In this document: piece by piece, positions 36,803-45,280 of the stretch
Numbering within the stretch: the stretch's first letter is position 1
Layout: each line of letters starts with the position of its first letter
Assembly: GCA_040877625.1 (NCBI GenBank)
Contig: JBBDNK010000006.1
Coordinates: 1-64,000 of the forward strand
Source of the DNA: Methylonatrum sp040877625
GTDB lineage: Bacteria; Pseudomonadota; Gammaproteobacteria; Nitrococcales; Aquisalimonadaceae
Direction: 5' to 3'
DNA length: 64,000 bases
Made by a program: the position numbers and the translations under genes
Notes under the pieces: model-generated
The model's input: only the letters and a program-made list of their open reading frames with translations
Told to the model about the DNA's origin: nothing
Databases searched by the model: none

Positions 36803-38017
36803 ATGACCGCTACAGCCAGTTATCAGTCGTCGACATCATCCGCCGCCGTCAGCGGCGGCAGGACGAGAGTCATGGTGGTCAACGATCACCTTGGCTGGGG
36901 CAATCAGATCAATGGCGTTACGCGTCTGTTCGAATTGTGGGTTTCCTATCTGCCGGCAGATCGTTACGAGCTCGTCGTCTGCATTCTGAACAATGCCAGT
37001 GGTCTTGCCGGCGGGCTGGAGGCGCGCGGAAGCCGCGTACTCTTTCTACCGAGAAAAAAGTATGACCCCACCACCGCACAGGCGCTCGCGCGGGCGGCGC
37101 GTCGCGAGCGGATAGACATACTGCACCTGCAGGGTTATCGAGGCACGGCCTACGGCAAGGTCGCTGCCTGGATGACCGATCTGCCGACAGTAATCCATTA
37201 TCACGACACCTCCGCGTACTATCCGTTGGCGCAACGCCTCAGTGATCGCGTTCTGGGAAGGTTGGGTAACGTCCATGTCGCGGTGTCGCGTTCGGTGCGT
37301 GCTTGTTGGGCGGCACGCGCCAGGTTGCCGGAGGACCGGATGCGCGTGCTGTACAACTGTGTCTCCCGGACAGAGTTTCCCGCGCCGACCCCACGCGAGG
37401 TGGCCGAGAGTCGCCGCAGCCTGGGAGCTCCGGATCAGGCGCGCATAGTCGGCTCCGTGACACGGTTGTTTCCCGGCAAGGGCACGCGGTTTCTGATAGA
37501 GGCGGTACCCCGGGTGCTTGAACGCTGCCCGGCGGCCTGGTTCGTGATCGTTGGCGACGGGCCGGAGCGCCGGGAGCTGCAGGCGATGGTGGATGCGTCG
37601 GGCCTGCGCGAGCGTGTCCGGTTTCATGGTTACGCGGCAAGGGTCCGGCCGCTGATGGCCGCTTTCGATGTGCAGGTAATGACCTCCAGCATTGAGGGGG
37701 GTAGCCCGCTTCCGGTGCTGGAAGCCATGTCCATGGCCAAACCGGTGATCGCCACCGATCTGGTGGAAGTACTTGAAGACGGCGTTTCCGGGCTGTTGAT
37801 TCCACCCGGCGATGCCGGTCTGCTCGCAGACCGGATTGTGTCCGTGCTTGCCAATACAGGGTTGTCCTCCAGGCTGGGTCGGGCCGGGCGGGAAGCGGTT
37901 GCCGCTTTCGACGTCCGCAAGCACGTTGACGAACTGGACCGAATCTACGCGTCGCTGGTGCCGCAGTGTCGGCCCTACGGACGCCCCGAGCCCTCTTGGG
38001 TGAGGACAATGCCCTGA
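36803..38017 (+). CDS. GT4-family glycosyltransferase
   Basis: A 404-residue GT-B enzyme. The acceptor domain begins VMVVNDHLGWGNQINGVTRL. The donor domain has VGSVTRLFPGKGTRFLIEAV, FVIVGDGPERRELQ and SSIEGGSPLPVLEAMSMAKP. ATG at 36803 follows GGGAAATGGA; the frame is open far upstream, but that stretch overlaps the acetyltransferase gene. Donor unknown. Confidence 0.87.
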   Translation: MTATASYQSSTSSAAVSGGRTRVMVVNDHLGWGNQINGVTRLFELWVSYLPADRYELVVCILNNASGLAGGLEARGSRVLFLPRKKYDPTTAQALARAARRERIDILHLQGYRGTAYGKVAAWMTDLPTVIHYHDTSAYYPLAQRLSDRVLGRLGNVHVAVSRSVRACWAARARLPEDRMRVLYNCVSRTEFPAPTPREVAESRRSLGAPDQARIVGSVTRLFPGKGTRFLIEAVPRVLERCPAAWFVIVGDGPERRELQAMVDASGLRERVRFHGYAARVRPLMAAFDVQVMTSSIEGGSPLPVLEAMSMAKPVIATDLVEVLEDGVSGLLIPPGDAGLLADRIVSVLANTGLSSRLGRAGREAVAAFDVRKHVDELDRIYASLVPQCRPYGRPEPSWVRTMP

Positions 38018-38073
38018 GGTGCCCTCTCACCCAGGGATCGTTTCAAGGCCTGAAAACCAGGAATGACAACACC

Positions 38074-39147
38074 ATGCGAACAGGGATTGTTGGCTGTGGC
38101 CGCATTGCGGCGTTTCACCTGCCGCCCGTTCTGGCCCGCGTTGGGCCGGGCTCGGTAACGGTAACGGATCTGAATCGGGACGCCGCGCGGCGTCTGGCGA
38201 GAACGTACGGCCTGAACGGCAGTCACCCCGATCTCGATGCCATGCTGGCCCACAACCGCCCGGATGTGGTTCACATTCTGACACCGCCAGCCACGCATGC
38301 GGCGCTGACGATTCGGGCGCTGAAGGCAGGTTGTCATGCGCTTGTGGAAAAGCCCATGGCCATGACCTCCCGGGAAGCGATGTCCATGGTCGATGCAGCC
38401 AGACAGCACGACCGCAAACTGTGTGTGAACCATAATTTTCGATGGCACCCACAGATGGGAAAGGCACTCGCCCTGGTGGAGCAGGGCCGTGCGGGCAGGG
38501 TGCTCAGTGCCGATGTCCGTTTCGCGTTCGATGCCGGTCGGGCACAGCCCATTGGCACCGATGGCCGCCAGGCGGGAGACGGCTGGCTATCCGGCCTCGC
38601 AGGCGGGATTCTGTTCGATGCCCTGTCTCATCCGGCCTCCGTGCTGCTGCAGATCACCGGCGAGCCGGTGCGGGTGTCATCGGTCATGCGTTGCAATGGA
38701 ATCACGGGCGACGGCGCCGCCGATGAGCTCTCGGCCATCGTTGAAGGCGTCGATGCGATGGGCACGCTGTCCATTTCCCTGGGCACCCGGCCGGACTGCT
38801 TTACCGCCACGATCTATGCCACCCGAATGACCATCCATGTGAACTGTTCGAACATGACCATGGTGGTTCGCAGACACCGCAAGATCCCCAAGGCTGCGTA
38901 CCGGGTGCTGGATAACATCGGGCAAGCCGTCGGGCTGTTCTCCAATACCCTGTCCGGTTGCCTGGGCGTGGCGCTGGGGCGGGTCGGGCCGCCGGGTGAT
39001 GTTGCGCCGGTCATCAACCGATTTTACGACAGCATTGAAAAGGGCCTGATGCCGCCGGTGCCGGGCCACCAGGCCATGCACGTCATGCGCCTGGCGGACG
39101 AGATCTGGCAATCGGTGCCGGATGCCACCGTCGTGAACATACGATGA
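38074..39147 (+). CDS. Gfo/Idh/MocA family oxidoreductase
   Basis: A 357-residue NAD(P)-dependent sugar oxidoreductase. The Rossmann motif GIVGCGRIAAFHLP starts the protein. The substrate helix has HALVEKPMAMTSREA (EKP motif) and NHNFRWHPQMGKAL. It probably oxidises or reduces a nucleotide sugar, or works with the adjacent SDR protein. ATG at 38074 follows AGGAA. The stop overlaps the downstream in-frame ATG at 39144 (ATGA). Confidence 0.87.
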   Translation: MRTGIVGCGRIAAFHLPPVLARVGPGSVTVTDLNRDAARRLARTYGLNGSHPDLDAMLAHNRPDVVHILTPPATHAALTIRALKAGCHALVEKPMAMTSREAMSMVDAARQHDRKLCVNHNFRWHPQMGKALALVEQGRAGRVLSADVRFAFDAGRAQPIGTDGRQAGDGWLSGLAGGILFDALSHPASVLLQITGEPVRVSSVMRCNGITGDGAADELSAIVEGVDAMGTLSISLGTRPDCFTATIYATRMTIHVNCSNMTMVVRRHRKIPKAAYRVLDNIGQAVGLFSNTLSGCLGVALGRVGPPGDVAPVINRFYDSIEKGLMPPVPGHQAMHVMRLADEIWQSVPDATVVNIR

Positions 39148-39164
39148 ACAGGAGCAGGGACGCG

Positions 39165-40181
39165 ATGAAAATACTTGTTACCGGCGCAACGGGTTTCATA
39201 GGCGGCCATCTCGCAATCAGGCTGCTACAGCATGGCCACCGCGTACGTGCGCTGGTGCGCCGCGACAGCAACGCGGTCGAGCACGTTCGCGGCCTCGGTT
39301 GCGAGATCGCCCATGGCGACCTGCTGGATGAAGCATCGTTGCGGGCGGCCATCGCGGGAACGGAGGTTGTGTACCACCTCGGTGCCGCCCTGACCGGAAC
39401 CTGGCAGCACATCGAAGCGGTCACCGTCCGGGGGACCGAGCGCATGCTCAGGCTGTCGCTGGAAGCCGAGGTTGACCGCTTCGTTCACATCAGCTCGCTA
39501 GCCGTCTACCGGATGGCGGACATCCCCGAGAACGCGATCATCGATGAATCCCGACCGCTGGAGCCGGATCCGCAACGCGTCGGGTTCTACTGCCGGTCGA
39601 AGGTGGAGGCCGAGCGCCTGGTCTTTGACTATCATCGTCGCGGGCTGCCGGTGGTGGTGGTCAGGCCGGGCCTGGTTTACGGCCCGCGCGGCAACGTGTT
39701 CTGGCCGAACATCGGTTATCTGAAGAACAGAATCTGCATTCTGCCCGGCAGCGGCGACGCCTTTCTGCCTCTGACCCATGTGGACAACGTTGTCGACGCC
39801 ATTCTGCTGGCCGGCAGGGCGGCGGGGGTTGTCGGCAAGGCGTACCACATTGCCGACGGCAACGGCATGACCAAGACGCAATACCTGCGGCGTTATCTGG
39901 CGGCGACCGGCGCGCGGGCGCGGGTGGTGGAAATGCCGTTGCCGTTGCTATCATCGCCGGCGGCGGCCTCCGAATTGCTGGCGGGGCTGGGATTTCGCGT
40001 CCCCTTCCCGAACCGGTATGCGCTGAAATCCAAGTACCGGGGCATTCGCTGCGATACATCCCGGGCGCAGTGGGCCATGGGCTGGAAGCCGCGGGTTTCC
40101 CTGGATGAGGGCCTCGAGCGCACGTTCGCATGGTATAACCGCAGCCGCGTCGGCAGGGCGGTTGCGGCCCCGGCGCGATGA
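39165..40181 (+). CDS. NAD-dependent epimerase/dehydratase (SDR) 1
   Basis: About 338 residues. The nucleotide-binding motif is ILVTGATGFIGGHLA, then VVYHLGAAL, HISSLAVY and the catalytic YxxxK in FYCRSKVEAE. VRPGLVYGPRGNVFWPN follows. Extended SDR proteins of this type act on nucleotide sugars. ATG at 39165 follows AGGAGCAGGGA; ATG at 39144, overlapping the previous stop, is the alternative. It shares its architecture with the convergent SDR gene at 41.2 kb. Confidence 0.85.
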   Translation: MKILVTGATGFIGGHLAIRLLQHGHRVRALVRRDSNAVEHVRGLGCEIAHGDLLDEASLRAAIAGTEVVYHLGAALTGTWQHIEAVTVRGTERMLRLSLEAEVDRFVHISSLAVYRMADIPENAIIDESRPLEPDPQRVGFYCRSKVEAERLVFDYHRRGLPVVVVRPGLVYGPRGNVFWPNIGYLKNRICILPGSGDAFLPLTHVDNVVDAILLAGRAAGVVGKAYHIADGNGMTKTQYLRRYLAATGARARVVEMPLPLLSSPAAASELLAGLGFRVPFPNRYALKSKYRGIRCDTSRAQWAMGWKPRVSLDEGLERTFAWYNRSRVGRAVAAPAR

Positions 40182-41143
40182 GCCCGCTTGGCCGTTACCG
40201 CGGGCTGCTGCTGCGTCTGGGGCTGAGCACGGCTCTGATTGTTCTGATCGTGACGCATATTGAACTGACCCGGGTTTCCGAGATCCTCAGGGCCGTGCGC
40301 CCCGGCTATCTTGTGTTCGCACTCCTGGTCATCTTCCTGGAACGTGTTTTCATGGCCTACAAGTGGCATTTGCTGCTGGCTGCGAAAAACCTCCATGTGC
40401 CCTTGATGCGGATGCTGAAGATCTGCTACGTCAGTAGCTTTGCAGGCAGTTTCATGCCGTCCAGCCTGGGCGCGGACGTGCTCAGATCCTATTGTCTCTA
40501 CAAACACGGCACCGGTCTGGCGGAGTCCGTATCATCGGTGCTTGTGGATAAGACGCTCTCCGTACTGGTGGCGCTGGCCCTTCCGCTGATTGTGGTGCTG
40601 TTGTTCCCGGACATGCTCCCGGACAGGGCCATTCGCTGGTCCGTGCTGAGCATCGCCCTTGTCGTTTTCGTCGGCGCGGGCTGCCTGCTGAACCGGAGCA
40701 TCGTCACCCTCGGCATGGCGGTAATCGGCAAAGTCAGCCGCCGGATCGCCGCCAGGGCAATGCTGCTGCACGGTTCCGTACGCGACTACCTGCGTTGCCG
40801 TGAGGTCGTCGCGTACGTGCTGGTGCTGTCGGCCGGGTTTCAGCTGCTGCGTGTGCTGGGGGTCTATGCCATCGGCCTGTCCATGGATCCGGGCTTTGTG
40901 CTCGTCTACTGCCTGATTTTCGTGCCCATCATCGTCACACTGGCGATGATCCCTGTCTCCGTCGGCGGTATCGGCGTACGGGAAGGCAGCTTTGTTTACC
41001 TCTTCTCGCAGGTGGGGATGCCGACGTCCGATGCCTTCACCCTGGCAGTGCTTGTGTACCTGGTGGGAATCGTGTCCCTGCTGCCCGGCGGCGTCATCTA
41101 TGCCCTGGAAGGCATGGCCGCCGCCAGGCCGCGTTCCGTCTGA
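40178..41143 (+). CDS. UPF0104/LPG-synthase-type integral membrane protein (2)
   Basis: A 321-residue polytopic protein of the same family as the protein at 33.6 kb. Shared marks are RVFMAYKWHLLLAAK, SSFAGSFMPSSLGADVLRSY and IPVSVGGIGVREGSFVYLF. It is coupled to the SDR gene by ATGA at 40178-40181. A second family member in one locus suggests two separate lipid-linked steps. The role as a translocase is inference. Confidence 0.82.
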   Translation: MSPLGRYRGLLLRLGLSTALIVLIVTHIELTRVSEILRAVRPGYLVFALLVIFLERVFMAYKWHLLLAAKNLHVPLMRMLKICYVSSFAGSFMPSSLGADVLRSYCLYKHGTGLAESVSSVLVDKTLSVLVALALPLIVVLLFPDMLPDRAIRWSVLSIALVVFVGAGCLLNRSIVTLGMAVIGKVSRRIAARAMLLHGSVRDYLRCREVVAYVLVLSAGFQLLRVLGVYAIGLSMDPGFVLVYCLIFVPIIVTLAMIPVSVGGIGVREGSFVYLFSQVGMPTSDAFTLAVLVYLVGIVSLLPGGVIYALEGMAAARPRSV

Positions 41144-41156
41144 CCCCGCCGGCCGC

Positions 41157-42137
41157 CTACATCAAGCCCTGGGTGCGATACCAGCCGATGGTTCGGCGCA
41201 GGCCGTCCTCCAGGCTGACCGCAGGTTCATAGCCGAGCAGGCGCCTGGCCTTGGCGGTGGAAAATGCCCGTCCCTTGGTAAAGAAATCGAGCCGTCTGGG
41301 GTACAGGGGCGGTTCGATTTTCAGAGGGCGGCAGACTGCGCTGCAGGCCACCGCCGCCACACGCAAGGGTGCCGATGGTACTGTCAGCCGAGGGCGGGGC
41401 CGTTCCAGGAGATCCGCTATCAGGTTGACGAGCTCGCGGGTCGGCAGGTACTTGCCGCCGGCAATGGAGAAGACTTCGCCCAGCGCCTCGGGGCGGCGTC
41501 CGGCCAGCAGAAAGCCGTTGACCAGATCGTCGATGTACGTCATGTGGTAGAGGTTCCGGCCCGCGCCGATCATCACGAATTGCCCTCGGGCGATGGTCCG
41601 CATCAGCTTCAGAAACCGCAGATCGCCGGGGCCGTAAATGGCGCTGGGCCGGATCACCGCCCCCGGAAGGCCGGCGGCCATGTATTTCCGTGCCACGAGT
41701 TCGCCTTCGAGCTTGGACCGCTGATAATGATCATGCGGCTTGAACCGGTAATTCTCATCGGCGGGCGGGTCTTCGATATGGCCCTGAACACCCACGGTGG
41801 AGCAGTGGACGAAGCGTTCCACGCCGGCATCCCTGGCTGCTTCCAGCAGATTACGGGTGGCCTCGACATTGATGCGCCGGAATTCATCAAGATCTGCATG
41901 CTCGCCCCGGAACGCGCCGGCAATGTGATACACGGCGCGGATGCCGTGAAAGTTGGCGCGAACGTCGGCGGCATCGCCGATATCCACAACCCGGCACTCC
42001 ACCCCTAGCGCGCGCAGATCCTCCGTGCGGCTGGACGCTCTGACAAACGTGACGACGGACTCTCCATCCGCCACCAGTCTTCGACACAAGGCACCACCGG
42101 TGAACCCCGAGCCCCCGGTTACGAGAATGCTATCCAT
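41157..42137 (-). CDS. NAD-dependent epimerase/dehydratase (SDR) 2
   Basis: A 326-residue extended SDR. It starts MDSILVTGGSGFTGGALCRR. AVYHIAGAF, HCSTVGVQG and the YxxxK in HYQRSKLEGE give a full catalytic set, followed by IRPSAIYGPGDLRFL. ATG at 42137 follows AGGAG with an 8-base spacer, so extension upstream is rejected. It is convergent with UPF0104 (2), 13 bases apart. The 3-beta-HSD-like flavour leaves open a sterol or lipid substrate, but a sugar is likelier here. Confidence 0.85.
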   Translation of the reverse strand: MDSILVTGGSGFTGGALCRRLVADGESVVTFVRASSRTEDLRALGVECRVVDIGDAADVRANFHGIRAVYHIAGAFRGEHADLDEFRRINVEATRNLLEAARDAGVERFVHCSTVGVQGHIEDPPADENYRFKPHDHYQRSKLEGELVARKYMAAGLPGAVIRPSAIYGPGDLRFLKLMRTIARGQFVMIGAGRNLYHMTYIDDLVNGFLLAGRRPEALGEVFSIAGGKYLPTRELVNLIADLLERPRPRLTVPSAPLRVAAVACSAVCRPLKIEPPLYPRRLDFFTKGRAFSTAKARRLLGYEPAVSLEDGLRRTIGWYRTQGLM

Positions 42138-42444
42138 GTAGAGTTCTCCTGCTTCCGTGCGGGTATTGATCAGAACTCCAAAAGTGTAGCCGGAGATACC
42201 CAGGATGATGCTTGCAGCTGCCGGCAGCCGTCGCATCGCTTCAGGAGCGGCAGCCCCGTGCTACATTTCTCAGGGGTGTGCCCCGCTTATGGTGCCGGGG
42301 CACGGCTACCGGATTCGGCACGGAGGTTGATTCCGGACCAAGGCGCCTGCCGCTCGGTCGCGAGCGGCGAGCAGGCAATGCCCCCCGACTGCGGAGGTTT
42401 CTCCGGGAGGGGATCGGAACACGCCAGGGAAGGAGCCACAGAAC
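42138..42444. other. Divergent intergenic region with two hairpins
   Basis: No gene is visible in these 307 bases. GTGCCCCG (42278-42285) pairs with CGGGGCAC (42296-42303), and CCGCTC (42350-42355) pairs with GAGCGG (42362-42367). Both would fall in a leader for the GT2 gene if transcription begins upstream of them. Confidence 0.45.
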
Positions 42445-43422
42445 ATGGATCTATCGGTCATTGTTCCCGTCTTCAATGAAGAAGAAAACATCGATCCGCT
42501 ATATGGCGCCGTTCACGCGACGCTTTCCCGCCTGAATCTTGACTATGAAATCGTGCTTGTCGATGACGGCAGCGCGGACCATACCTTCGCCCGCGCGGCC
42601 GCGCTGACGGCGAAAGACGCCCACGTCCGGGTCATCAAGCTGCGCAGAAACTACGGGCAGACGCCGGCCATGGCAGCCGGCCTGGCCTGCGCGTGCGGTC
42701 GCGTGCTGATCACCATGGATGGGGATATGCAGAACGACCCGGCGGATATACCGAGATTCCTCGACAAAATCGCGGAAGGCTACGATCTCGTGGTCGGCTG
42801 GCGCTACAAACGTCAGGACAAGCTTGTCAGCCGCAAGATACCGTCGATGATCGCCAACCGGATGATCGGCCGGATAACCGGCGTGCCGATAAGGGATAAC
42901 GGCTGTTCGCTGAAGGCGTACCGGGCATCGATGATCAAGTCGGTGCCGTTGTACTCGGAAATGCACCGCTTCATTCCCGCCATGGCGTCGACCGTGGGCT
43001 GCCGAATTGCCGAGATCCGGGTCAGGCACCATGCACGAAAGTTCGGGCGGTCGAAGTACGGCCTTTCCCGCGTCTATAAGGTGCTGCTCGACATGTTGGT
43101 CATCAAGGCGCTGATCTCCTTCGCCTACCGGCCGCTGCTGTGGTTCTCGGCACTGGCGGTACCGGCAGCCCTTGCCGGTATCGTCATGATCTTCGCGGCG
43201 CTGCTGAAGGCGTTCGGTGACGACGGCACGCTGTCGCTCCCGGTCAGTGGCGCCGGTGTGCTGTTCTGCGCGCTGGCGGTTTTTCTGCTCGTCAGCGGCG
43301 CTGTCGGTGAACTGGTCGCCTGGACCACCCACGCACCGGTGAGATCAATGGCTCTGGTCACCGCGACGGTTCATGAGCCCCGGGCATGCGGGGCGTCGAA
43401 AGTGATTGGGAGGGCATCATGA
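42445..43422 (+). CDS. DPM1/ArnC-like GT2 glycosyltransferase
   Basis: A 325-residue GT2 enzyme making a polyprenyl-phosphate sugar. The GT-A domain has LSVIVPVFNEEENI, VLVDDGSADHT, the RRNYGQTPAMAAG loop and the catalytic DxD in LITMDGDMQNDPADI. RKFGRSKYG follows, then two C-terminal membrane helices (about 230-300). This layout matches undecaprenyl-phosphate sugar synthases that feed GT39-type enzymes, two of which are encoded upstream. GGAAGGAG precedes the ATG. Confidence 0.9.
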   Translation: MDLSVIVPVFNEEENIDPLYGAVHATLSRLNLDYEIVLVDDGSADHTFARAAALTAKDAHVRVIKLRRNYGQTPAMAAGLACACGRVLITMDGDMQNDPADIPRFLDKIAEGYDLVVGWRYKRQDKLVSRKIPSMIANRMIGRITGVPIRDNGCSLKAYRASMIKSVPLYSEMHRFIPAMASTVGCRIAEIRVRHHARKFGRSKYGLSRVYKVLLDMLVIKALISFAYRPLLWFSALAVPAALAGIVMIFAALLKAFGDDGTLSLPVSGAGVLFCALAVFLLVSGAVGELVAWTTHAPVRSMALVTATVHEPRACGASKVIGRAS

Positions 43423-44459
43423 CGATTTCGCAGGCAGGTCCGTTCAGTCGTATTTCCGTGGTCGTCCCGGTTTCGAGCCGCCATGACGATCCGGAATCGC
43501 TGTTTCATCACTACAGGAATGCCCTCTCCGGGCTGCATGCCGAGCTCGAATTCATTTATGTCGTCGACGGCGCGTCTGCCAGGGTCGGGGAGGCGCTCGG
43601 TGACTTGCAGTCAAGCGGCGAGGCCATTCGCATCATCAAATTGGGTAGACGTTTCGGCGAGGCGGCGGCGCTGTCGGTGGGTTTTCGCTACTGCACCGGC
43701 GAGGCGGTTCTTACCCTGCCAGCGTTTCATCAGGTCGAGGCGGCGGATCTGCCGCAGCTGATCCGCCGCCTGCAGCACGCCGATATGGTGGTCGGCCGCC
43801 GATGGCCTCGGATCGATTCGCGTTTCAATCGTATCCAGACGTCGTTGTTCTTCCGGGTTGCCAGGTTATTGACCCGAACCCGGTTTCAGGATTTCGGTTG
43901 TAATGTTCGCGCAATGCGGCGCAAGGTCTGCGAGGAAGTGATGCTTTATGGTGAGCAGCACCGTTTTCTTCCCGTGCTTGCGACACACCATGGGTTTCGC
44001 GTGGTCGAAGTCGATCTGCGGCAATCGCCGCAGGATGAATTCCGGCGGCTCTATCCACCCGGAATCCATGTCCGACGGATGCTGGATCTATTGACGGTTT
44101 TTTTTCTTGTCAAATTCACCAGAAAACCGATGCGCTTTTTCGGCCTGCTCGGAACATTCACTGCCGGAATTGGCGCGCTTTATATTCTGTATCTGCTATT
44201 CGAACGGTTGTTCCTGGATATGCCGCTGGCGGATCGGCCGGCACTGTTATTGAGTTCACTGCTCGTGGTGCTTGGCGTACAGGTCTTTGCGATGGGCCTT
44301 ATCGGCGAATTGATCATCTATACCCATGCCCGTCAGGTGCAGGAATATGCCATCGAGGAAATGATCGGGGAGCCGTTTGCATCCGGTGATGCACAGGACG
44401 TTCCGTTATCCGATGCTGACACCGCGTCGCTGCCGAGGGAGCCGGGACTGACCGGGTAG
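43419..44459 (+). CDS. Degenerate GT2 protein paired with DPM1-like enzyme
   Basis: A 346-residue protein with the same layout as the previous gene: GT2 domain plus two C-terminal helices (FFGLLGTFTAGIGALYILYL). Catalytic positions have changed: VVDGAS stands where the partner has VDDGS, and LTLPAFHQVEAADLP replaces the DxD segment. RRFGEAAALSVGFRYCTG aligns with the partner's loop. ATG at 43419 overlaps the partner's stop (ATGA) after GGGAGGG. I infer a non-catalytic or altered partner, perhaps a membrane scaffold. Confidence 0.82.
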   Translation: MTISQAGPFSRISVVVPVSSRHDDPESLFHHYRNALSGLHAELEFIYVVDGASARVGEALGDLQSSGEAIRIIKLGRRFGEAAALSVGFRYCTGEAVLTLPAFHQVEAADLPQLIRRLQHADMVVGRRWPRIDSRFNRIQTSLFFRVARLLTRTRFQDFGCNVRAMRRKVCEEVMLYGEQHRFLPVLATHHGFRVVEVDLRQSPQDEFRRLYPPGIHVRRMLDLLTVFFLVKFTRKPMRFFGLLGTFTAGIGALYILYLLFERLFLDMPLADRPALLLSSLLVVLGVQVFAMGLIGELIIYTHARQVQEYAIEEMIGEPFASGDAQDVPLSDADTASLPREPGLTG

Positions 44460-44463
44460 GTAC

Positions 44464-44489
44464 TCCCGCCGGCAACAACGCCGGCGGGA
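44464..44489. terminator. Bidirectional terminator hairpin
   Basis: Perfect 10-base arms (44464-44473 and 44480-44489) with loop AACAAC lie between the convergent GT2 and lipoprotein genes. It is GC-rich without a clear U-tract. Confidence 0.6.
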
Positions 44490-44499
44490 ACAAGGCCCG

Positions 44500-44946
44500 T
44501 CAGTTGAGATCCTTTGACGCGGAATTGGACTCCGCGCTGAAGAGATCATTGACGTCATAGGCCTGGACTACAAAATTCCACGTGTCCGCGTCCAGCCCGG
44601 TCACTGTGTGGCTGCAGCTGTAAACCACGGCGTTGCATGCGGAATCGTAAGCAGTCTGATTGCAGGACAGGTCGCCGTCGTTCATGGGCAGGACCTTGTC
44701 GTTGGTCTGGCCGCCGGTTTCACCATAGTAATTGATTTGAAATCCGGAAAGATCCCCATTCAGGCACTCGCCGTCTGATCGGGAGGTGGGTGCGTCCCAG
44801 TTCAACGTCACCTGATTGCTGGATACAGGCGGCGTAATAGGATTCTCCCCCGATGTGTCTCCATCGGTCACGCAGGCGCTGATGGAAAGGGATAATATGG
44901 CCGTTATAATCGCGAGCAACTTGCTCGCTGATGGAGTAATGCACAT
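44500..44946 (-). CDS. Small fibronectin-III-like lipoprotein
   Basis: A 148-residue protein. The signal peptide ends in the lipobox LSISAC. The mature part is one FnIII-like beta-sandwich: VTLNWDAPTSRSDG at the start, ISGFQINYYG-like LSGFQINYYGETGG, SCSHTVTGLDADTWNFVVQA and AYDVNDLFSAESN. Four cysteines in the middle may form disulfides. Single FnIII lipoproteins often bind surface polysaccharide. Its upstream region shares an element with that of the secreted lyase, suggesting common control. No strong ribosome-binding site (GGAGAATCAC is near). Confidence 0.8.
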   Translation of the reverse strand: MCITPSASKLLAIITAILSLSISACVTDGDTSGENPITPPVSSNQVTLNWDAPTSRSDGECLNGDLSGFQINYYGETGGQTNDKVLPMNDGDLSCNQTAYDSACNAVVYSCSHTVTGLDADTWNFVVQAYDVNDLFSAESNSASKDLN

Positions 44947-45280
44947 GTGATTCTCCGGTAAATGAATTTCAATTGGTGCCCCGTTCCAGTTCGGCGATTG
45001 TTGAGATTCACAAATGTGCTCGAATCGGGAACGCGGATTTAACTTACCGGAGGGTTATTGTCAGGAGTGTGTGCCTGTTCACGAAATTGAACAGAGTCTA
45101 AAAAAATCATATAAATTATAGATTTACGTTGTCTCTTATTTGAGACGTTATGGTTGTAATTTGATTAATGTTGTCGTTGTAAAGTGACATTGGTTTAGCG
45201 GTTAATTATTAGGAAAAAGAAAATAATTAAATCTTTCATGAGCTTGAATAAATGGGTTTATGGGCAATAAACTGTTTTCG
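44947..45280. other. AT-rich intergenic region
   Basis: These 334 bases hold no gene. The part from about 45095 to 45260 is very AT-rich. It contains the shared composite element, the inverted repeat at 45075-45094 and TATAAT on the minus strand at 45115-45120 (without a clear -35 box). Confidence 0.65.
45035..45094 (-). promoter_or_regulatory. Composite element shared with lyase gene, plus dyad
   Basis: GGATTTAACT (45035-45044), GGAGTGTGTG (45064-45073) and TCACGAAATT (45079-45088) match 33287-33336 in order and in the final 5-base gap. The last word is embedded in a perfect dyad, CTGTTCA-CGAAAT-TGAACAG (45075-45094). It lies 89-148 bases upstream of the lipoprotein start. Confidence 0.5.

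Noticed and set aside
35820..42280. GTGCTAC-N-TTT similarity upstream of the acetyltransferase (35820) and GT2 (42258) genes
   Set aside because: The match is short and needs a gap; in GC-rich DNA it could arise by chance.
45075..45094. LexA box
   Set aside because: CTGT and ACAG are 12 bases apart; the LexA consensus has 8.
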